Assembly (NCBI RefSeq): GCF_013409935.1
Contig: NZ_JACCCO010000002.1
Coordinates: 1,364,001-1,428,000, forward strand
Length of the DNA stretch: 64,000 nt
Source of the DNA: Streptosporangium sandarakinum
GTDB lineage: Bacteria > Actinomycetota > Actinomycetes > Streptosporangiales > Streptosporangiaceae
Direction: 5' to 3'
Under the pieces are notes generated by a model, which did not search any database, was not told where the DNA came from, and saw only the letters and a program-made list of their open reading frames with translations. The stretch's first letter is position 1, and each line of letters starts with the position of its first letter. The translations under genes were made by a program, and so were the position numbers. Positions 57,638 to 64,000 of this stretch are shown here, piece after piece.

Positions 57638-58692
57638 GCCGGCCTCCTGTCGTAGCCGTACTTGATCATGAGTGGCCAGGTCAGTGTGGCGACCAGGCGC
57701 CGGTGCCGCGCCGGGGCGGCGGTGCGCCAGCCGTCGTCGGGATCCAGGCCGATCGGGCCGACCGTGAAACGCACGGGGTTGCCGGAGACCGTGTGGGCCG
57801 GGGAGAGGTCGGCCCGGCCCACGGAGAGGAAGTCGAGGCGGGGCGCGAGACCGGCCTCGACGGCCAGGCGGCCGAGGACGGCGGCCGGGGCGTCGAGCAG
57901 ATCCTCGTAGCGGACCCGGGTGACGCGGGCGCCGCCGCGCGCCAGCAGTTCCAGGCTGAGGTTCTGGGCGAGCCAGTGCAGCGAGGTGCGGGCCGGCGAC
58001 CAGCGGGTCATCGGCCGGCCGTCCTCCGGGCGGGGCACCCGCCTGCGCCAGGAGTGGGCGACCGCGCGGGGGTCGCGCACGACGTGCACCACGCGCACGT
58101 CGAGCCCAGCCGCAGCCAGGCAGAAGGCGGTGGAGGCGTGCTTGCTGGAGTCGACCACGACCGGCCTGCCGGAGACCTCGGCCGCCGCGTCGTACAGGCG
58201 GCGGTGCGCCGCGGCGTACTCGGCGAGCTCGGGAGACTCCGCGAACTCCGCTGACCGCACGGCCTCCGAGGGCGTCACGGGCCTCGCGAGCCCCGGGCGC
58301 TCCGCGCGCCCGGAGGACCCGGCGGACACCGCAGACGTCGCGGGCCCGGTGGACCCTGCGCGCGCCGGAGACCCGGCGAGGCGGCGGGCCAGCTCGGGAA
58401 CGCACCGGGTGCGGTCCACCCGGCGCCTGAGCCGGAGCATCCGGTGAGCGAGGTCGTCCGGCCAGCCGCCGAACGCGCGCTCGCCGACCTCCCGCCAGAA
58501 CGGGCACGCGCTGAACGGCCGCCGGCAGCCGCAGGGCTCGTCCGCCAGCACGCCCCTGGCCCAGAGGTGGACGACCTCGCCGAGCGGCGCGACGCCGGGG
58601 ACCTCGCCGAGCAGGCGCTCCAGCAGGGTGGTCCCGCTGCGGCCGAGACCGCCGAGGAAGACGACCCGGGCGGGAGGCGGCTTGTCAGGCAC
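57634..58692 (-). CDS. Sulfotransferase no. 3
   Basis: 352 residues. PAPS loop FLGGLGRSGTTLLERLLGE (near residues 11-29) and VVHVVRDPRAVAHSW with Arg/Ser are intact; VVDSSKHASTAF resembles aryl/carbohydrate sulfotransferases of actinobacteria. Several conserved Cys (CGCRRPFSACPFW) may bind metal. A Ser/Ala-rich insert lies at about 120-145. GTG 58692 follows AAGGAT. In the same operon as the GT genes, so sulfation probably occurs on the cytoplasmic side. Confidence 0.88.
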   Translation of the reverse strand: MPDKPPPARVVFLGGLGRSGTTLLERLLGEVPGVAPLGEVVHLWARGVLADEPCGCRRPFSACPFWREVGERAFGGWPDDLAHRMLRLRRRVDRTRCVPELARRLAGSPARAGSTGPATSAVSAGSSGRAERPGLARPVTPSEAVRSAEFAESPELAEYAAAHRRLYDAAAEVSGRPVVVDSSKHASTAFCLAAAGLDVRVVHVVRDPRAVAHSWRRRVPRPEDGRPMTRWSPARTSLHWLAQNLSLELLARGGARVTRVRYEDLLDAPAAVLGRLAVEAGLAPRLDFLSVGRADLSPAHTVSGNPVRFTVGPIGLDPDDGWRTAAPARHRRLVATLTWPLMIKYGYDRRPA

Positions 58693-58797
58693 GGCACGAA
58701 TCCTTACCCGTCGGATACGGAACGTGCACATCTTAGTGCGGAGAGTTACCGACCCATCGCGGAAAGGACAAAGGATCTACCTGGGGCACGCCGGGCC

Positions 58798-58845
58798 GGA
58801 CCGGTCGTCCGGCCCGGCGGCCCGCTCGGACCGGACGATCGGTCC
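58798..58845 (-). terminator. Hairpin between cysN and sulfotransferase 3
   Basis: 15-base arms, 58798-58812 (GGACCGGTCGTCCGG) and 58831-58845 (CCGGACGATCGGTCC), pair with one mismatch around an 18-base loop. It may partly end the cysQDN transcript; no U-tract. Confidence 0.45.
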
Positions 58846-58921
58846 GGCGGCCCGCGGATCGTCACACCCGCCGCGGTCGTCCGGGCGGGCCCGCGCCACG
58901 GCGGGGATCCGCGGAACAGGT

Positions 58922-60184
58922 CTAACGGGCGTCGGTGATCATCCCGGCGCCGACGGTGTTGTTGGTGGCCTCGTCCACGAGGATGAAGCCGCCGGTGAGG
59001 CGGTTCCTCGCGTAGTCGTCCACGAACAGGGGCTGGGTGACGCGGAGCGAGACGCGCCCGATCTCGTTCAGCCCGAGGGAGCCGGCCTCCTCGTCGCGGT
59101 GCAGGGTGTTGACGTCGAGCCGGTAGTGCAGGTCCTTGACCAGCACCCGGGCCGTGCGGGTGGTGTGCTTGATGGTCAGCTTGGTGCGCGGCGCCAGCTT
59201 GGTGGCGTCGGACATCCAGCAGACCATCGCCTCCAGCTCCTGGGTGACCTGCGGCTGGTTGTTGGGCCGGCAGATCATGTCACCGCGTGAGATGTCGATG
59301 TCGTCCTCAAGGCGGAGCGTCACCGACATCGGTGCGAACGCCTCCTGCACCGGGCCGTCGAAGGTGTCGATCGAGGCGATGCGGGTGCTCAGCCCCGACG
59401 GCAGGTGCACGACCTCGTCGCCGGGCTTCAGCACGCCGCCCGCGACCTGCCCGGCGTATCCCCGGTAGTCGTGCAGGGCCGGGTCGGTGGCGCGCTGCGG
59501 CCGGATGACGTACTGGACCGGGAAGCGCACGTCGACCAGGTTGCGGTCGGAGGCGATGTGCACGTTCTCCAGGTGGTGCAGCAGGGAGGAGCCGTTGTAC
59601 CACGGCATGTTCTCCGAGCGGGACACCACGTTGTCGCCGTGCAGCGCCGAGATCGGGATGAACGTCAGGTCCGGGGCGTTCAGCTTGGCGGCGAACGCCG
59701 TGAACTCCTCGCGGATCTCCTCGAACCGCTCCTGGGAGTAGTCGACCAGGTCCATCTTGTTCACCGCGAGCACCAGGTGCGGCACCCGCAGCAGCGTGGT
59801 GAGGAACGCGTGCCGCCGCGACTGCTCCAGCACGCCCTTGCGGGCGTCGATCAGGACGATCGCCAGGTCGGCGGTGGAGGCGCCGGTCACCATGTTGCGG
59901 GTGTACTGGATGTGCCCGGGGGTGTCGGCGATGATGAACTTCCGCCGGGGCGTGGCGAAGTAGCGGTAGGCCACGTCGATCGTGATGCCCTGCTCCCGCT
60001 CGGCGCGCAGGCCGTCGGTGAGCAGCGACAGGTCGGTGTACTCGGTGCCGCGGTCGCGGGAGGTGCGCTCGACCGCCTCCAGCTGGTCTTCGAAGATCGC
60101 CTTGGAGTCGAAGAGCAGCCGCCCGATGAGGGTCGACTTGCCGTCGTCGACGCTGCCCGCCGTGGCGAAGCGAAGGATGTCCAT
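58922..60184 (-). CDS. cysN: ATP sulfurylase large (GTPase) subunit
   Basis: 420 residues. EF-Tu-like GTPase: P-loop AGSVDDGKSTLIGRL, switch GITIDVAYRYF, DTPGH and NKMDLVDY are intact, followed by two beta barrels. With CysD it couples GTP hydrolysis to APS formation from sulfate and ATP. It lacks the fused APS kinase seen in mycobacterial CysNC; that activity is encoded at 40.5 kb. 97 bases after cysD. Confidence 0.95.
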   Translation of the reverse strand: MDILRFATAGSVDDGKSTLIGRLLFDSKAIFEDQLEAVERTSRDRGTEYTDLSLLTDGLRAEREQGITIDVAYRYFATPRRKFIIADTPGHIQYTRNMVTGASTADLAIVLIDARKGVLEQSRRHAFLTTLLRVPHLVLAVNKMDLVDYSQERFEEIREEFTAFAAKLNAPDLTFIPISALHGDNVVSRSENMPWYNGSSLLHHLENVHIASDRNLVDVRFPVQYVIRPQRATDPALHDYRGYAGQVAGGVLKPGDEVVHLPSGLSTRIASIDTFDGPVQEAFAPMSVTLRLEDDIDISRGDMICRPNNQPQVTQELEAMVCWMSDATKLAPRTKLTIKHTTRTARVLVKDLHYRLDVNTLHRDEEAGSLGLNEIGRVSLRVTQPLFVDDYARNRLTGGFILVDEATNNTVGAGMITDAR

Positions 60185-60281
60185 CAGAACCGCTCTCCAG
60201 AGGTCGTACGGCGTGCGCGGGAGGGCCGCGCGGGAAGGGGCTGCCGGGCCGGGCGGGCCGGCCGGGAAGGAACCGCGCTCA

Positions 60282-61196
60282 CTAGAAGTAGCCCTCCCGC
60301 TTGCGGTCCTCCATCGACGCCTCGGAGGCCCGGTCGTCGGCGCGGGTGGCGCCGCGCTCGGTGATCCGGGTGGCGGCGATCTCGGCGATGATCTCCTCGA
60401 CCGTGGCGGCGGCGGACTGGACGGCGCCGGTGCAGGTCACGTCGCCGACCGTGCGGTAGCGGACCACGGCCTCGAAGACCTGCTCGTCCTCGTCGCGGGT
60501 GACGAACTCGCTCTCCGACAGCAGCATGCCGTCGCGCTCGAACACCTTGCGCGTGTGGGCGTAGTAGATCGAGGGGATCTCGATGCCCTCACGCCGGATG
60601 TAGTCCCAGATGTCCAGCTCGGTCCAGTTGGACAGCGGGAACACCCGGATGTGCTCGCCCTTACGGATCTTCGCGTTGTAGAGGTTCCACAGCTCGGGGC
60701 GCTGGTTCTTCGGGTCCCACTGGCCGAACTCGTCACGGAAGGAGAACACCCGCTCCTTGGCTCGGGCCTTCTCCTCGTCGCGGCGGGCGCCGCCGAACAC
60801 CGCGTCGAACTCGCCGTCCTCGATGGCGTCCAGCAGCGTGGTGGTCTGCAGCCGGTTGCGGGAGGCCCGGCGGCCGGTCTCCTCGGTCACCCGGCCGGCG
60901 TCGATGGAGTCCTGGACGCTGGCCACGACCAGGCGTGCGCCGAGCTCGTCGGCGCGGCGGTCGCGGAACTCGATGACCTCGGGGAAGTTGTGGCCGGTGT
61001 CGACGTGCAGCAGGGGGAAGGGGATCGGGGCCGGCCAGAACGCCTTCTCCGCGATGCGGAGCATGACGATGGAGTCCTTACCGCCTGAGAAGAGGAGACA
61101 GGGACGCTCGAACTCGGCCGCCACCTCACGCATGATGTGAATGGACTCTGCCTCGAGGACGTCGAGCTGCGACGTGGTGTAGTCGCACTGGAGCAT
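60282..61196 (-). CDS. cysD: ATP sulfurylase small (adenylyltransferase) subunit
   Basis: 304 residues. PP-loop LLFSGGKDSIVML, LLHVDTGHNFPEVIEFRD, FGGARRDEEKARAKERVFSFRD and VFPLSNWTELDIWDYI are typical of CysD. It forms APS from sulfate and ATP with CysN. ATG 61196, only 20 bases after cysQ, so cysQ-cysD-cysN are one unit. Confidence 0.95.
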   Translation of the reverse strand: MLQCDYTTSQLDVLEAESIHIMREVAAEFERPCLLFSGGKDSIVMLRIAEKAFWPAPIPFPLLHVDTGHNFPEVIEFRDRRADELGARLVVASVQDSIDAGRVTEETGRRASRNRLQTTTLLDAIEDGEFDAVFGGARRDEEKARAKERVFSFRDEFGQWDPKNQRPELWNLYNAKIRKGEHIRVFPLSNWTELDIWDYIRREGIEIPSIYYAHTRKVFERDGMLLSESEFVTRDEDEQVFEAVVRYRTVGDVTCTGAVQSAAATVEEIIAEIAATRITERGATRADDRASEASMEDRKREGYF

Positions 61197-61215
61197 CAGA
61201 CTCTCCTAGCGGTGC

Positions 61216-61983
61216 TTATCGGTGCAGGTCCCGGATGCCGTCAAGCAATGCTGGCGCCAGTTCCGGTAGGGAAACAAGGATATCCGGCAGTGAGGGGTCT
61301 CCCTGGTTGTAACGGAGCGGCGAGCCGTCGATCCGGCTGGCGTGCGCTCCGGCGGCCAGGGCCACGGCGACCGGCGCGGCGGAGTCCCATTCGTACTGGC
61401 CGCCGGCGTGCACGTACGCCTCGACCTCGCCGGTGAGCACCGCGGAGATCTTCGCGCCGGCCGAGCCGATCGGCACCAGGTCGGCCCCGACGCGCTCGGC
61501 GAGGGCCCGGACGAACTCCGGCGGGCGGGTGCGGCTGACCGCGATCCGCGGCCTGCCTCCGGCGGCGGACGCCGGCCGTACGGGGGGTTCGAGGGTGGAC
61601 AGGGTGCGGCCCTGCGCGGGCAGGGCGACCGCGCCGGCCGTCAGGGCGCCGCGCTCCCACAGAGCCACGTGGACCGCCCAGTCGGCGCGGCCCTCCTCGG
61701 CGAACTCGCGGGTGCCGTCGAGGGGATCGACGATCCACACCCGCTCCGCCGCGAGGCGGCGGGGGTCGAGGCGCTCCTCCCGGGTCGCCTCCTCCGACAG
61801 CACGGCGTCGCCGGGGCGCGAGCGGGCCAGGGCGTCCATGAGGAACAGGTGGGAGGCGGTGTCGCCCTCCTTGCGCAGGACCGCGGGGTCGCCGAACCCC
61901 AGCTCGGCGCGCAGCGCCAGCAGCCTCTCACCGGCCTGGGCCGCGAGATCCGCCGCGAGAACGTGGTCGTCCCGGATCGTCAA
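61216..61983 (-). CDS. cysQ: CysQ-like 3'-phosphoadenosine phosphatase
   Basis: 255 residues of the inositol-phosphatase superfamily: metal sites WIVDPLDGTREF and YEWDSAAPVAVALAAG, with Glu in LSEEATREE. In this context it should convert PAP, left after sulfotransfer, to AMP (or PAPS to APS), avoiding PAP build-up. TTG 61983 begins one base after the stop of the sugar phosphotransferase gene, so translation is coupled. Confidence 0.85.
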   Translation of the reverse strand: MTIRDDHVLAADLAAQAGERLLALRAELGFGDPAVLRKEGDTASHLFLMDALARSRPGDAVLSEEATREERLDPRRLAAERVWIVDPLDGTREFAEEGRADWAVHVALWERGALTAGAVALPAQGRTLSTLEPPVRPASAAGGRPRIAVSRTRPPEFVRALAERVGADLVPIGSAGAKISAVLTGEVEAYVHAGGQYEWDSAAPVAVALAAGAHASRIDGSPLRYNQGDPSLPDILVSLPELAPALLDGIRDLHR

Positions 61984-61984
61984 T

Positions 61985-63430
61985 TCAGTGCGCTCCCGTT
62001 CCTCGTGCGGCGGCCACCCATGTCTTCCAGAGAATCTGCAGGTCCAGCGTGAGGGACCAGTTCTCTGCGTAACGCAGCTCCCACCGTACTGATTCCTCCC
62101 ATGGAATGTCAGGGTGCCCGGTGAGCTGCCACAGGCCGGTCATCCCCGGCTTGACCGGCAGCCTGCGGCGGACGTCGTCGTCGTACCGGGCGACCTCCTC
62201 CGGCAGCGGCGGCCGCGGCCCCACGAGCGACATGTGGCCCAGCAGGACGTTGAGCAGCTGCGGCAGCTCGTCCAGGGAACGGCGGCGCAGCCGCGCGCCC
62301 AGCGGGGTCAGGCGCGGGTCGTGCCGGATCGCGTACGGCACGGCCCGGCCGTCCCCGCGCAGGCCGACCCGCCCGCGTTCGGCGCCGGCGGCCATGGTGC
62401 GGAAGGTGTAGAGGACGAACTCCGCTCCGTCACGGCCCACCCGTCGCCGCCGCAGGAGGACGGGCCCGGGGCCCGACGCCCGCACCGCCAGCGCCAGCGC
62501 GGCGAGCAGCGGCAGCAGCGCGGCCAGCAGCGCCGCGGCCGCGGCCCGGTCGAAGACGGCCTTGAGCGCGCGGCGGGAGCCGGTGATCCGCGGGTGCTCG
62601 GCGTACAGCAGCGGCAGCCCGGCCGCCAGGCGGACCGCGGTGCGCGGTCCGGCGGCCTCCAGCAGCGCCGGGGCGGCGACGAGGTCGGCGCCGGTCCGCT
62701 CCAGCCGCCAGGCGAGCCTGCGCAGCGCCGTGCCGTCCAGCTCCGGGCAGGCGAGCACGGCCACGGTGTCGGCCGCGGCCCGCCCCACCGCGAGCGGCAC
62801 GTCGGACAGGTCGCCGAGGACGGGGACGCCCTCGACGTCGGCCCCGCCGTCGTACGGCACGCACGCCGCCACGACCTCCATGCCGTGGCGGCGCTCCCTG
62901 CGGAGCAGGCCGATCAGCTCGGCGACGGCGGCCCGCCGCCCGGCCGCCACGACCCGGTGCGCGCACCGGCCCCGCTCGCGCATCCGGCGCAGGCGGCGGC
63001 GCAGGCCGTACCGGCCGAGGAGGGCGAGCGCCGTGGCCAGCGGGACGGCCAGGACGACGTACCCACGGGCGGTCTCGGTGCGGGCGAGGTAGGCGCCGGA
63101 GGCCAGGGCTGCGGCGAGGGCGAACCCGCACCGCGCGATCCGCCGGTACTCCTCGGGGCCGAGGCCGGCCACGCGGGGCTCGTAGGCGCGGTTCAGCGCG
63201 GCCGCGCACACCCAGACCGGCGGCAGCGCGGCGCTCAGCGCGACGTACGGGGTGACGTCCGGGGTGCTGTCCCCGGAGCGCGCGAACAGCGCGAGGAGGC
63301 CGGCCACGGAGGAGCAGAGGAGGTCGGCGGCGACGGTGTACGCCCGGTGGCGGCGGGCCCAGGCGGGCAAGCGCGGGCGGGACGCCGACGTCGATCCCGG
63401 CCCGGTCGGGACGGCGTTCACGTCGCGCAC
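61985..63430 (-). CDS. Initiating polyprenyl-phosphate sugar phosphotransferase
   Basis: About 481 residues. Four or five N-terminal TM segments, a CoA-binding-like linker, then TM5 and the cytoplasmic bacterial sugar-transferase domain: GPVLLRRRRVGRDGAEFVLYTFRTM, RSLDELPQLLNVL, MSLVGPRPPLPEE and KPGMTGLWQLTG. It moves a sugar-1-phosphate to undecaprenyl phosphate as the first step of the glycan. GTG 63430, 63421 and 63469 are possible starts; a GGGGGAG lies between them. First gene of the minus-strand glycan/PAPS operon. Confidence 0.9.
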   Translation of the reverse strand: MRDVNAVPTGPGSTSASRPRLPAWARRHRAYTVAADLLCSSVAGLLALFARSGDSTPDVTPYVALSAALPPVWVCAAALNRAYEPRVAGLGPEEYRRIARCGFALAAALASGAYLARTETARGYVVLAVPLATALALLGRYGLRRRLRRMRERGRCAHRVVAAGRRAAVAELIGLLRRERRHGMEVVAACVPYDGGADVEGVPVLGDLSDVPLAVGRAAADTVAVLACPELDGTALRRLAWRLERTGADLVAAPALLEAAGPRTAVRLAAGLPLLYAEHPRITGSRRALKAVFDRAAAAALLAALLPLLAALALAVRASGPGPVLLRRRRVGRDGAEFVLYTFRTMAAGAERGRVGLRGDGRAVPYAIRHDPRLTPLGARLRRRSLDELPQLLNVLLGHMSLVGPRPPLPEEVARYDDDVRRRLPVKPGMTGLWQLTGHPDIPWEESVRWELRYAENWSLTLDLQILWKTWVAAARGTGAH

Positions 63431-63582
63431 GCGCTCCCCCAGCGTAGTCGATCGGCAACCGATGGTCACCGGATGCTACCGGGAAGAACGGCGGCCCAAG
63501 GCCGGAACGCACGTCCCCGGGGACGGTGTCACCTGGGCGGACCCGGCGGGCTTCGGCGCGACCGGCGCGGCGGATCCGCGGA

Positions 63583-63614
63583 CGGGCCGCCCGGGTACTA
63601 CCTGGGCGGGCCCG
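63583..63614 (-). terminator. Hairpin over the pth stop codon
   Basis: CGGGCCGCCCGGGTA and TACCTGGGCGGGCCCG pair imperfectly around the stop codon. Possible terminator between pth and the glycan operon; the intervening 63431-63582 has no gene. Confidence 0.35.
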
Positions 63615-64000
63615 AGAGCTTCAGGTCGGCCGAGTGGAAGGCGTTCTGGGTGGCCTCCAGGCCGGAGGTGATCAGCGACTCGACCATGTCGGCGGCCCGG
63701 TCGACGAGGAACGGCAGGTCCTTGCGCTCGGCGGTGGCGAAGTCGCGCAGGACGAAGGCGGCGGGGTCCATCCGGCCGGGCGGGCGGCCGATGCCGAACC
63801 GCAGCCGCAGGTACTCCCGTGTGCCCAGGGACTTGGTGATCGACTTCAGCCCGTTGTGGCCGTTGTCGCCGCCGCCGAGCTTGGCGCGCAGCGCGCCGTA
63901 CGGGATGTCGAGCTCGTCGTGGACGGCGATCACCCTGGCCGGGTCGACCTTGTAGAAGTCGGCGAGGGCCTTGACCGGGCCGCCGGAGAGGTTCATGTAG
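63598..64000 (-). CDS. pth: Peptidyl-tRNA hydrolase (5' end outside window)
   Basis: The frame is still open at the window edge, so the N-terminal 60 or so residues with the catalytic His lie beyond. The visible part has [50 protein letters not shown] and [13 protein letters not shown], all typical of Pth. It frees tRNA from stalled peptidyl-tRNA. From memory the upstream neighbour should be rplY, as in other actinobacteria. Confidence 0.95.
   Translation of the reverse strand, partial: YMNLSGGPVKALADFYKVDPARVIAVHDELDIPYGALRAKLGGGDNGHNGLKSITKSLGTREYLRLRFGIGRPPGRMDPAAFVLRDFATAERKDLPFLVDRAADMVESLITSGLEATQNAFHSADLKLSGPPR

Overview
This window is very GC-rich, with dense coding, many GTG and TTG starts and many four-base start/stop overlaps. 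That points to a filamentous actinomycete, most probably in the Streptosporangiales, though the genus cannot be fixed from sequence alone. About half of it is a conserved actinobacterial core block. From memory, metB, cbs, the SGNH hydrolase and thiolase, and then ndh, ppx, DUF501, divIC, eno, mazG, SurA-like lipoprotein, mfd and finally pth, match the gene order of Mycobacterium tuberculosis and Streptomyces.

Layout. 1-8.5 kb: the end of a secreted M1 peptidase, a self-regulated PadR repressor with a membrane partner, a lipoprotein plus MacB-type ABC efflux system, and a VapBC toxin-antitoxin pair. 8.6-18.8 kb: a ROK sugar kinase, a FIST sensor protein divergent from a MoxR/VWA pair, small membrane proteins, metB and an orphan histidine kinase. 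19-25.2 kb: cbs, SGNH hydrolase, a beta-propeller lipoprotein, thiolase and two small proteins. 25.4-39.5 kb: Bax-inhibitor-like protein, an odd tRNA, ndh under Rex-like operators, uracil-DNA glycosylase, a secreted four-domain protein, and ppx to mfd, all on the minus strand.

Between mfd and pth lies a roughly 24 kb accessory island (39.7-63.4 kb). It holds a sulfur-activation set (APS kinase, TauE/SafE exporter; cysQ, cysD and cysN on the far side) around a cell-surface polysaccharide locus. The plus-strand operon has a chain-length protein, polymerase/ligase, phosphotransferase, sulfotransferase, flippase and second sulfotransferase, then a secreted lectin-bearing metzincin and an unusual membrane-anchored ECF sigma factor. 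The minus-strand operon has an initiating sugar phosphotransferase, cysQ, cysD, cysN, a third sulfotransferase, a family-2 glycosyltransferase and a WecG/TagA-type glycosyltransferase, with a TetR regulator at the end.

My reading is that the island makes a sulfated cell-surface glycan, with PAPS made and its by-product PAP removed by genes in the same operon as the first glycan-assembly step. The other points worth most attention are the one-polypeptide sigma/zinc-finger/TM/lectin protein next to a lectin-protease, a tRNA with anticodon UAA but no long variable arm, the Rex-type palindromes at ndh, a perfect 22-bp inverted repeat at the TetR promoter, and a recurrent leaderless promoter design.
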